Positions 20,069 through 28,669 of a stretch of 45,093 nucleotides of DNA are shown here, piece by piece. Location: the NCBI GenBank assembly GCA_947367315.1, contig CANBDX010000008.1, positions 1 through 45,093 of the forward strand, written 5' to 3'. Below the pieces are notes generated by a model. The model did not search any database and was not told the origin of the DNA. It was given only the letters and a program-made list of their open reading frames with translations. A program made the position numbers and the translations under genes. How positions within the stretch are numbered: position 1 is the first letter of the stretch; each line of letters begins with the position of its first letter. Source of the stretch: an uncultured Bacteroidales bacterium (GTDB taxonomy: Bacteria > Bacteroidota > Bacteroidia > Bacteroidales > UBA932).

Positions 20069-20683
20069 ATGATTGAAGTGATATTCGTAAAGGACGGACA
20101 GCTTGTCCGCAGCATCGAGGTTCCGGGAGGACAGAGAGCCGATATGGTATTTCTGATCATGCCTGGGGTGAGCTGCGATGTGAAGCTGGATGTCCGTCTT
20201 GCAGGAGAAGGGGCTGAAGCCAATATCTATGGCGCCTATGTCTGCGGAGGAGATGAGAAGGTGAGTATTGCAGTCGATATGCATCATGACCTGCCTCATT
20301 GCAATTCCCGTCAGCTCTTCAAGGGAATAGCAGGAGGCTCGTCGCGTGTTGATTTCTATGGAAAGATAATAGTGGCCCAGGATGCCCAGAAGACTGAGGC
20401 GTATCAGGAAAACCATAACATCCTGCTCTCTGACGGAGCCAAGGTGGACACCAAGCCACAGCTGGAAATATATGCGGATGATGTGAAGTGCTCGCACGGA
20501 GCCACCATCGGACGTCTCAGCGAAGAGGAACAGTTCTACATGCGTTCCCGCGGAATCACCCTGGAAGACGCCAAGGTCCTCCAGATGATATCCTTCATAG
20601 CTCCTGTTCTGGAAAACATTCCTGAAACCGACCGCGAATCCGTAGCTATTCAGTTCGAGGATGCTATAAGGAATATAATATAA
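20069..20683 (+). CDS. sufD: Short SufD-like protein (SufBD core only)
   Basis: 'VKCSHGATIGRLSEEEQFYMRSRGITLEDAKVL' SufD signature; 204 aa, lacking the usual N-terminal half. Confidence 0.85.
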   Translation: MIEVIFVKDGQLVRSIEVPGGQRADMVFLIMPGVSCDVKLDVRLAGEGAEANIYGAYVCGGDEKVSIAVDMHHDLPHCNSRQLFKGIAGGSSRVDFYGKIIVAQDAQKTEAYQENHNILLSDGAKVDTKPQLEIYADDVKCSHGATIGRLSEEEQFYMRSRGITLEDAKVLQMISFIAPVLENIPETDRESVAIQFEDAIRNII

Positions 20684-20687
20684 GTAT

Positions 20688-23600
20688 ATGGGAAATTCTT
20701 TGAAAAAGCTTGTCGTTTGCTGTCTGATATGTGTGGCCGCTAATGCCGGCATTATGGCTCAGACAAATCTTATTAATCTGGATGCGACATCGTTCAGGCC
20801 TGTTCAGGGAGATGTCCTGACAGGTGTTGCTGTGGATGAGATTGAAAAGGACAGGTCCAATAGAGCTTGTTTCAGACTTAAGATAAAGACTGCCATGATG
20901 CCTCCTGATGAAGTGAAGGATGTGTCTGTTGTCCCAATCGGAGGTAATATTGTCGTAATGTCGAAGGAAGTTTCCTATAATAGGGACGGGATAATAGTGG
21001 TCATGACAGCCAAGAGCGGGATAAGATTGTATCTGCATCATGATAAATATGGGGATTCGAATATTGTGACCATTTCTCCGGAACCAAATAAGGAATATTA
21101 TATTGAGTCTCGTCTTGAACAGAAGATTCCGATAACGGTTTCCTGTAAAAGGGATGGGGCCTCAGTGTTTCTGGACGGTATGTACAGAGCAGATGTCAAG
21201 GAGGGTATTGCAATAATAGGAGATGTTGATCTTGGAAAGCATATCCTGAAGGTCCAGGATGGAGAAGATGTGTCAGAGCTTGATATAGAGGTTTCCAAAA
21301 AGAAAGTCTATTTCGAAGTGGAACTTTCGGATGCATCCTCTTTTCAGCAGTTCGTTGTGTTCAAGGTCAGTCCGGCGGATGCGGTGGTGGAATTTGACGG
21401 AGATATTCTGGAAGTCTCAGGGGGTACTGCCCAGAAATTCGTGAGATTCGGCACATATACTTATAAGGCGGAGGCATATAACCATCATCCTGTTGAAGGG
21501 ACCGTTACGGTCAATGACCTTAAGGATAAGCATGTTGTTTCCGTGAACCTCGCTCCCGCTTATGGCTATCTGAAGGTCACAGGAGGAAAGGATATGGAAG
21601 GGGCAAGTGTCTATATCGACAATAGGATGGTCGGAAAGATTCCTTGCATCAGTGAGGAATTGCCAAGCGGAAAGCATACTGTGAAAGTATCTCAGGCCAA
21701 ATATGAGACCTTTGTCACTACTGTGGAAATAGAGGATGGGATTACAAAGACAATTTCTCCCGATATGAACGCCAAGTTTGCCAATATCACTCTCAAGACA
21801 GATTCCGGATCGGAAATATGGGTGAATGGTGAAAAACGGGGGATAGGTATGTGGTCTGGGGAGTTACCTGCCGGGACCTATAGGTTTGAAGCCCGTAAGG
21901 AGAATCATTCAGCATCTACGTTGTCGATGGATATCACATCTTCCAATTCGGGAGAGACTGTAGTTATTCCGTCTCCCGTGCCCCAGCTGGGGTCTGTGAT
22001 GTTTACGACGGACCCGGCATTGGCTGATCTGGAGATAGACGGCAGGAATTATGGTCAGACACCGGTAAGAATAGAATCCATTATCGTCGGGAGTCATCAG
22101 GCTAAGGTTTCTCTTCCGGGCTATGGGGAACGTCATCTGACATTCGAGGTGTCGGAAGGAAAGACGACGGAAGTGGAGGTGAAGCTTGTGAATTCTGCAA
22201 AAGTGCGAATAATATGCAATGCTCCGAAGGCTGACCTGTATGTGGATGGCAACTACATCGGAACGGCATGGGGAATCAAGGAAATGCCGGTTGGAAAGCA
22301 TGAACTGAAATTGACGGCGCTCGGATTCAAGGACTATGAATCATCTGTTGAGGTGAATGCCGGAGGCGATGAGCCTGTCAGAATGGAATTCTGTCTGGCG
22401 CCTGAAGACAAGGTGTTCGATGTGAATGGAGTGTCATTCAAGATGATAGGTATTCAGGGAGGCAAGTTTGTAAATAGTCGTGGAGATACTGTTTCTCTTA
22501 AGTCTTATTATTTGGCGGAAACGGAGGTTACGGTAGAACTACATGCTGCTATAGATGGGAGGAAAGTACGTAAAGATGGCAAAAAACCAGTCTACAAATA
22601 TAGTGTGGACTGGAATAAGTTGCACAAATTGACAGGAGAGAACTTTTGCTTTCCAAGTGAGAACAGATGGGAGTACGCAGCAATGGGCGGGCATCTGTCC
22701 AAGAATTATAAATATAGCGGGAGCAATAATATCGGAAAAGTAGCGTGGTATTCCAATAATTCCAGCAATTCGAGAAAGGATGTAAAGAAGAAACTTCCGA
22801 ATGAGTTGGGACTGTATGATATGAGTGGAAATCTGGCAGAGTATTGTGGAACGGTGGATGGTCATGAAGTCTATCGTGGAGGAGACTTTAAGAGTCCAGC
22901 TTCAGAATGTACTATTTCGGCTCGGGAAGTCGTGAGCTATGGGAAGATACCAGGCCAACATGGTATGAGACTTTGTCTATCATTCAACCCATTGATAGAA
23001 AAAGCGGAGAAATACTCTATATATCCTTCGGCGTCGGGTGATATGTTTGAAATTTTCTTTGACACTGGTGAGTCGTTGGTTATGCGCAAGATAGATGCTG
23101 GTGTGGTGGATAAGGGTGAGGGTTATTATGGTTATTATAAATATTATGTGGGCCCGTATTATATTGCAGAGACGGAAATCACAGAGGGAGTGTGGGTTTC
23201 GGTGATGGGCGGAAGTGTACGCAGAAGTAAGAAGGATTTCCCTAAGATAAAGGTTACTCGGGAAGAGGTCAATGAATTTATAGCAAGGTTGAACAGAATG
23301 ACAGGCTTGGATATGCATCTTCCGGATGAGACGCAATGGGTTTATGCAGGGCATGGACCGTCTCTATATAAACCTATTCAATATAATGATGCATTTGAGA
23401 ATTATGTAAAAAGTTTGAATGATCCTGTTGAGGTGAAGAAGGGGGTGACGAATTATGCGGGGCTATATGATATGGATGGTAATGCCTTCGAGATGTTTGA
23501 CGGCTGGCTGAAGAAATGGCCTCATCTCGTAAGCGAGTTCGAACTTCCTAATTGGGCTAATCCTAAAGAATATCACAGGGGGTTGATACATTATAATTAC

Positions 23601-24257
23601 GGAAGTGATATTGTTTCCTATAGATATGGAAACCTTGGCTTCCGACTCGCCATGACTGTGGATGTGGAACCGCAGGAGCAGGTGGAAGTCCATGTGGAAG
23701 AGTATGAAGTCAATGGCGTCACTTTCAAGATGGTGGAAGTGGAAGGCGGTGTCTATGACAGACTTCTGGATAAGAAATATGATGTAAGTTCCTTCGCTAT
23801 AGGTGAGACAGAGGTTACGGAAGAACTATGGCTCGCTGTTATGGGCAAGCCTTTGAAGGCGTCATGGACAGGAATAGCAGATATGCCTGTTAAAGGTATG
23901 AAGTACAAGGAATGCCTTACATTTATAAAGAAACTGAATAAACTGACCGGAAAGACATTCTCTCTTCCTGACAATCTGCAGTGGGAATATGCTGCATCCG
24001 GTGGCAAATACTCGCGCGGGTGCTGCTATAGCGGTACATGCCTGCCGGCAAAGGTTTTCAAGTCCGGTAAGGTCCGCACGAGCATTCCTAATGAGTTGGG
24101 CATATATGACATGTCAGGTAACGTCGGAGAGTTTATTTCGGAAATTTCTTATTCGAAAGAGCCTTATTATAAAGGAACCGGAGCTATTCCGGAGCGTGAA
24201 AGCTATGGGAAGAAGTCCTCAGCAGCAGTGGGCTTCCGTTTGTGTCTGGTCCAATAG
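20688..24257 (+). CDS. PEGA-repeat protein with three formylglycine-generating-enzyme (SUMF1)-like domains
   Basis: Repeated PEGA-like units ('ASVYIDNRMVGKIPCISEELPSGKHTVKVSQAKYE', 'ADLYVDGNYIGTAWGIKEMPVGKHELKLTALGF'); repeated 'YLAETEVT...', 'NELGLYDMSGNLAEYC', 'GFRLCLV'. Confidence 0.85.
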   Translation: MGNSLKKLVVCCLICVAANAGIMAQTNLINLDATSFRPVQGDVLTGVAVDEIEKDRSNRACFRLKIKTAMMPPDEVKDVSVVPIGGNIVVMSKEVSYNRDGIIVVMTAKSGIRLYLHHDKYGDSNIVTISPEPNKEYYIESRLEQKIPITVSCKRDGASVFLDGMYRADVKEGIAIIGDVDLGKHILKVQDGEDVSELDIEVSKKKVYFEVELSDASSFQQFVVFKVSPADAVVEFDGDILEVSGGTAQKFVRFGTYTYKAEAYNHHPVEGTVTVNDLKDKHVVSVNLAPAYGYLKVTGGKDMEGASVYIDNRMVGKIPCISEELPSGKHTVKVSQAKYETFVTTVEIEDGITKTISPDMNAKFANITLKTDSGSEIWVNGEKRGIGMWSGELPAGTYRFEARKENHSASTLSMDITSSNSGETVVIPSPVPQLGSVMFTTDPALADLEIDGRNYGQTPVRIESIIVGSHQAKVSLPGYGERHLTFEVSEGKTTEVEVKLVNSAKVRIICNAPKADLYVDGNYIGTAWGIKEMPVGKHELKLTALGFKDYESSVEVNAGGDEPVRMEFCLAPEDKVFDVNGVSFKMIGIQGGKFVNSRGDTVSLKSYYLAETEVTVELHAAIDGRKVRKDGKKPVYKYSVDWNKLHKLTGENFCFPSENRWEYAAMGGHLSKNYKYSGSNNIGKVAWYSNNSSNSRKDVKKKLPNELGLYDMSGNLAEYCGTVDGHEVYRGGDFKSPASECTISAREVVSYGKIPGQHGMRLCLSFNPLIEKAEKYSIYPSASGDMFEIFFDTGESLVMRKIDAGVVDKGEGYYGYYKYYVGPYYIAETEITEGVWVSVMGGSVRRSKKDFPKIKVTREEVNEFIARLNRMTGLDMHLPDETQWVYAGHGPSLYKPIQYNDAFENYVKSLNDPVEVKKGVTNYAGLYDMDGNAFEMFDGWLKKWPHLVSEFELPNWANPKEYHRGLIHYNYGSDIVSYRYGNLGFRLAMTVDVEPQEQVEVHVEEYEVNGVTFKMVEVEGGVYDRLLDKKYDVSSFAIGETEVTEELWLAVMGKPLKASWTGIADMPVKGMKYKECLTFIKKLNKLTGKTFSLPDNLQWEYAASGGKYSRGCCYSGTCLPAKVFKSGKVRTSIPNELGIYDMSGNVGEFISEISYSKEPYYKGTGAIPERESYGKKSSAAVGFRLCLVQ

Positions 24258-24293
24258 CTTCTTAATTAATCTATAATTTGCTGAACGAGAGGT

Positions 24294-25316
24294 ATGATTA
24301 CAAATCCCAATGTCAAGATAAACCTTGGTCTGAATGTCCTGCGCAGGCGCGAGGACGGATTCCATGACCTCGAGACCCTTTTTGTGCCTTATTTCGGTAT
24401 CCATGACACACTTGAGATTGTGCTTGGGGATGATTACAGCCGTACCTCGGCAGCGCTTTTTGCCAGATACGGGTCTGAGGTTCCGGCATCTCAGGGCTCT
24501 TTGAAACCGGAGGGAGTGTTCGGCGTGGAAACCGAAGAATCTGCAGCTCCGAAGCTGGTGCAGGCCATGTCTGAGGACGGAAGCCTGATGATTACCATTG
24601 CCCGTGAAGAAGGAGTGGACTGGGATCCTCTAAAGGATCTCACTGCAAAGGCATATTTTATTCTGGCAGAGGATTTCAAGATGCCGCCTGTGAAGATATT
24701 CCTTGAGAAGACCTCTCCAGTGGGGGCCGGTCTCGGGGGAGGGTCGGCTGATGCTGCATTTGCACTGAAGATGCTGAACGGACTTTGCGGTCTGGGACTT
24801 TCAGAACAGCAGCTGGCGGACTATGCATCCCGTCTTGGCAGCGACTGTGCCTTCTTCATCTACAACCGTCCGATGTTCGGAGAAGGGCGTGGGGAGGTGC
24901 TTTCCGAGATTGCCACTGACTCCGTTCGGGCAATTACCGGCGGCTGCCTTCCTGATTTGTCATCGTCTCCTTCTGACTGCCGGGCTTCTACGTGTGACTG
25001 CCTCGAGTATAATTCTGAACGAGGTGAAGAATCTCTCTACGACATTCAGGTCATCACCCCTGCGGGCATAGCCGTATCTACCAAGGATGCCTATTCCGGC
25101 ATCAGGCCTCATATGCCGGAGATGCCTCTAAAGGAAGTGCTTGCCAGACCGGTGGAGGAATGGGATGGTCTTCTTGTAAATGATTTCGAGGAAACGGTAT
25201 TCGCCAGGTTCCCTGAACTTGCAGCAATCAAGAAATCCTTGTACAATTCCGGTGCTGTCTATGCCAGCATGTCAGGATCCGGTTCAGCACTCTTCGCTTT
25301 GTACAGAAGGAGTTAA
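24294..25316 (+). CDS. ispE: 4-diphosphocytidyl-2-C-methyl-D-erythritol kinase (with internal insertion)
   Basis: 'NPNVKINLGLNVLRRREDGFHDLETLF', 'KTSPVGAGLGGGSADAAFALKMLN', 'YASMSGSGSALFALY'. Confidence 0.95.
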   Translation: MITNPNVKINLGLNVLRRREDGFHDLETLFVPYFGIHDTLEIVLGDDYSRTSAALFARYGSEVPASQGSLKPEGVFGVETEESAAPKLVQAMSEDGSLMITIAREEGVDWDPLKDLTAKAYFILAEDFKMPPVKIFLEKTSPVGAGLGGGSADAAFALKMLNGLCGLGLSEQQLADYASRLGSDCAFFIYNRPMFGEGRGEVLSEIATDSVRAITGGCLPDLSSSPSDCRASTCDCLEYNSERGEESLYDIQVITPAGIAVSTKDAYSGIRPHMPEMPLKEVLARPVEEWDGLLVNDFEETVFARFPELAAIKKSLYNSGAVYASMSGSGSALFALYRRS

Positions 25317-25343
25317 TAATCACAAATGAATTATCTTTGCAGC

Positions 25344-25772
25344 ATGAAGCATGAAATTATCATAAACGGTATCGAAGACCTCGAGAGGGCCGCAGCAGAA
25401 TTTCTTGAAGAAATCGGAGATAATACTCTGGTGGCATTCTTTGCTCCAATGGGGTCTGGCAAGACTACATTCACTACTGCCATATGCAAGGTGTTGGGTG
25501 TGACCGACCCTGTCGGATCTCCGACCTTCGCCATCATCAACGAGTATATGCGTGCTGATGGTGAACCGATGTACCATTTTGATTTTTATCGGATCAACAA
25601 GCTCCAGGAAGCCATCGAGATAGGTCTTTATGACTACCTCGACAGCGGATGCCTCTGCATAATGGAGTGGCCGGAAAATATTGAGGAACTCCTGCCGGAG
25701 GAGACCCTCAAAGTCACAATCACGGTAAATCCGGACCAGACACGTACCGTCTCCTGGGAGGACTGCCGGTAA
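25344..25772 (+). CDS. tsaE: tRNA threonylcarbamoyladenosine biosynthesis ATPase TsaE
   Basis: 'FFAPMGSGKTTFTTAICKVLGVTDPVGSPTFAIINEY', 'HFDFYRI', 'IMEWPENIEELLPE'. A TATCTTTG box lies directly before this ATG. Confidence 0.93.
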   Translation: MKHEIIINGIEDLERAAAEFLEEIGDNTLVAFFAPMGSGKTTFTTAICKVLGVTDPVGSPTFAIINEYMRADGEPMYHFDFYRINKLQEAIEIGLYDYLDSGCLCIMEWPENIEELLPEETLKVTITVNPDQTRTVSWEDCR

Positions 25773-25791
25773 GCAGACCGTCATGAGAGTC

Positions 25792-27009
25792 TCATTTCCT
25801 GACCTTTTCTACGCTGAGACCCGAAATAAATCCATATACATCAAGGGAGTCTATAGCCCCGTCCTTCCATAGGACGGGTTTCTTTCTGCCTGTCGAGGAC
25901 AGACCGGCATGAAGAATTCCATCCACCATGGCGACATTGCATACTCCCATGGAAGAGTATCCGACAGGCATCCGGAATTCTTCTCCGTTTCTGAATATGA
26001 TCCCACGGTCCAAAGGCCCTGTCGGATTTACAAGGCAACACACCCCATTATCGGTCGTGGTGAGCGATGAAATCATATGCCCGACATCGAAAGCCTTATG
26101 GATGACACCGTCAATCCATACCGCGTTATACTGATACCTTCCCATATAGGAATATATCCCCTCGACACCGCATCCATCTCCTATCGGGAACAGCCTGCAG
26201 GAATGGACTGAAGCGGATGGAGCCACCTCTATTGCCTGAAGACCGTTGTTTCTGATCATCACCGGAGCCTTTATGCCGGTCAGAGAAGCCAGAATAAACA
26301 TATCTCCATTCCTTGTCATCACATCCCAAACCTTCCGGACATCATCTCTGAGCCCCACCTGGACCACCTTCCCATCCGTCACATGATAATATCTCTCAAT
26401 TTCCTCATCAGTGGAAACGACTCTTTCCGCAAAGGCAAAGCATACCGTTCCTAAGTCTTCATATAGCGTTCCCAACACATATCCGGAAGCACGTTCCAGG
26501 ATAATCTCTCCGTTTAGGCGCAAAGAAAAGCCATCTCCGCTTCTGTATTGGCCTAATGTGTAAATTCCCTCTTCCCTGATAAGTACACCTGCCATGATTT
26601 CCCTAGCTGAATAGCGAAAGCGTTCCACACCATCCATCTTTATGACTGTCTCGGAAGACGTGGCGTAATCCGTAATCAGATGCCCTGACACAATCCTGTG
26701 CATATCCGGATCAGAACTGACTTCATATGCATCCCCGACGGGGACCTTCATCACAGGCACTCCGTCCGAATACACCACCAGAGAACACTTCACCGATCCT
26801 TTTTCCCTGTCAGCCCTCCAGTCATATCCGTCCGGATAGTCTATACATGTCACATAGCACCTCGACCGCATGGCCGGTCCGGAGGTTCCTCCTCCCGAAG
26901 GTCCGGTCCATACATCTCCACTGCCTTTATCCGTTTTGTCTCCAATCTCATGGAGCCCGCATGACAGCACCGACAGTGAAGCCGTCAGCATAAATATAAA
27001 ATGTTTCAT
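25792..27009 (-). CDS. Hypothetical lipoprotein
   Basis: 405 aa, lipobox 'LSVLSC'; no recognised family. Confidence 0.6.
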   Translation of the reverse strand: MKHFIFMLTASLSVLSCGLHEIGDKTDKGSGDVWTGPSGGGTSGPAMRSRCYVTCIDYPDGYDWRADREKGSVKCSLVVYSDGVPVMKVPVGDAYEVSSDPDMHRIVSGHLITDYATSSETVIKMDGVERFRYSAREIMAGVLIREEGIYTLGQYRSGDGFSLRLNGEIILERASGYVLGTLYEDLGTVCFAFAERVVSTDEEIERYYHVTDGKVVQVGLRDDVRKVWDVMTRNGDMFILASLTGIKAPVMIRNNGLQAIEVAPSASVHSCRLFPIGDGCGVEGIYSYMGRYQYNAVWIDGVIHKAFDVGHMISSLTTTDNGVCCLVNPTGPLDRGIIFRNGEEFRMPVGYSSMGVCNVAMVDGILHAGLSSTGRKKPVLWKDGAIDSLDVYGFISGLSVEKVRK

Positions 27010-27124
27010 GTCCTTTTTCCTCCAAAGGAACGCAAAACATTCTTCAAACCGAAAAACGTTCGTCCCGCATATCGGGATTTAGTCACATTTTTCTTTTTTT
27101 TTATAACTTTTTCTCTTTTTTATT

Positions 27125-27156
27125 ATCGTCACCGCAGCTAATCGTCACCGCAGCTA
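27125..27156. repeat. Perfect 16-bp tandem duplication
   Basis: ATCGTCACCGCAGCTA twice in tandem. Confidence 0.9.
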
Positions 27157-27201
27157 CGTCTTGCCGTCTGATCTCCATAACTTTATGTCCATTACTCCCT
27201 C

Positions 27202-27241
27202 GCCATCGCTACATATAATCCTCTTTTCTTGTAGCGATGGT
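27202..27241. repeat. REP-like 40-nt hairpin, copy C
   Basis: GCCATCGCTACA-N16-TGTAGCGATGGT. Confidence 0.92.
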
Positions 27242-27274
27242 GCCAAAATCAGTGCAATTTACCTTGTTTTTATG

Positions 27275-27314
27275 ACCATCGCTACACAAAACGGGCTATT
27301 CATGTAGCGATGGT
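27275..27314. repeat. REP-like 40-nt hairpin, copy D
   Basis: ACCATCGCTACA-N16-TGTAGCGATGGT, perfect 12-bp stem; 33-nt linker to copy C. Confidence 0.95.
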
Positions 27315-27476
27315 GTACATAATAGTAAAATCCAACGCTTCGGGAGTTATACCTTACATACCTTCTTTACCATGATTCATATATTCAAACCGTAAGTCGT
27401 GTTTTCGTTGACCATAATGGTTAATATTCCAGAAGATGTCATTAAAGAACCTTGAAGTATTATACATGCAGGATTA

Positions 27477-28397
27477 TCATCTCATCAACGCCAGGCAGCG
27501 TCGAATCTGAGATTCCCTTAAGTGATGATTTCGATAGAGGTCTTCAGCAATCATGGTTTTTTCTGCCCGAGTAAGCTGATAGATGGATTGTTTCCCATAA
27601 TAGGAGCGTGCAATCCTGTCTACTTGAGTGCATAGCTCTATATCAGAAATCTTCCGGTAGTCTGCTTTTCCGCTTTCAAAAATTAACATCTTATCCATAT
27701 CGTGATGCCGTACACCTTTTTCAATGGAATGGAGATTTACTGGTTCCATACTGTTTCCGTCCTTAACTTGTTCCATTTCCCATTCTTCCGATGACTTTCG
27801 GGTCATGTAGTAATTGAATGCACGGGGTGTCACAAATAGGTTCTCTACTTGTGGGATATCCAGAACGCTTTCCCGCAAAAAGACTCCGCTTTCGCTCATC
27901 TTGTATCTGTCAGGAAAATTTGCGCGTCTGCCTATGTGGTTGTAAATGGTTCTTACTGGTAATGTGTTTTCATCAATGAATTTCCCCATCTCCCTACGGA
28001 AAAATGCATTAGCAGAGCAATGCGGGTAGGCGTATGGAATCGGGGCTACTCCATGATGAAGTGCGTTTCTTAACGTATAGCTTAGAGCTGCCAGCAGATG
28101 ATGGTGCCCGATAACTTCCATGGAAAAATGTGTACTTTCTCCAAGTTTACCTGTTCTATGGTATTTATGATTGAAATACAGACTGTATGGTCTTCGGAAA
28201 TGATACATAAAATCTTCAGGTCTATCGGTCTGTATGACCTGATGGGTATGAGTGGACATGAATGATTCTGCTAATCCTGTAGAACCGGTCTTATGAAGTG
28301 CTAGTGCAAAGCAGTTGAATCCTCTGTGATAGTCTTCCAAGTCACGGAACATGACCTCTTCTCCTGCAGACAGGCATAAATGGAATGTTTTCTTCAT
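27477..28397 (-). CDS. RAYT-like Y1/HUH transposase-family protein (candidate REP-associated tyrosine transposase)
   Basis: 'STHTHQVIQTDRPEDFMYHFRRPYSLYFNHKYHRTGKLGESTHFSMEVIGHHHLLAALSYTLRNALHHGV' resembles the RAYT pattern (HxH, YFN.KY.R.G.L, then L..L.Y...N....G); flanked by paired REP-like hairpins. Confidence 0.65.
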   Translation of the reverse strand: MKKTFHLCLSAGEEVMFRDLEDYHRGFNCFALALHKTGSTGLAESFMSTHTHQVIQTDRPEDFMYHFRRPYSLYFNHKYHRTGKLGESTHFSMEVIGHHHLLAALSYTLRNALHHGVAPIPYAYPHCSANAFFRREMGKFIDENTLPVRTIYNHIGRRANFPDRYKMSESGVFLRESVLDIPQVENLFVTPRAFNYYMTRKSSEEWEMEQVKDGNSMEPVNLHSIEKGVRHHDMDKMLIFESGKADYRKISDIELCTQVDRIARSYYGKQSIYQLTRAEKTMIAEDLYRNHHLRESQIRRCLALMR

Positions 28398-28467
28398 AAT
28401 TGTTTTTTTGTCGTTAATGATTTAATGCCCTTTGCTGCTATAAGTGGCGGATTGTTTATTCGTTTAT

Positions 28468-28507
28468 ACCATCTGTACATAATTTGGATGATATTTGTAG
28501 CGGTGGT
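28468..28507. repeat. REP-like 40-nt hairpin, copy E (degenerate)
   Basis: ACCATCTGTACA-N16-TGTAGCGGTGGT. Confidence 0.75.
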
Positions 28508-28540
28508 GGTGATTTGGGGTCAAAATACTATGTTTTGCAC

Positions 28541-28580
28541 ACCATAGCTACACAAAACCTCCAAATTATGTAGCGATGGT
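28541..28580. repeat. REP-like 40-nt hairpin, copy F
   Basis: ACCATAGCTACA-N16-TGTAGCGATGGT; 33-nt linker to copy E. Confidence 0.9.
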
Positions 28581-28669
28581 ATGACCGTCAGTAATAGTAT
28601 GTCTGTCATCGGCAGTATATCGTTATCTATCTGCGATTGTCGTAACATAAAAGAGCGGGTACGCAGACC

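Noticed and set aside
24823-25071. 82-aa alternative-frame ORF inside ispE
   Set aside because: The main frame carries all IspE motifs; the alternative frame contains the repeat-type peptide ILNEVKNLS only because of the dispersed-repeat-like DNA.
27125-28580. CRISPR array interpretation of the repeated hairpins
   Set aside because: Only three pairs, repeats are self-palindromic 40-mers with variable loops, spacing not array-like, no cas genes.
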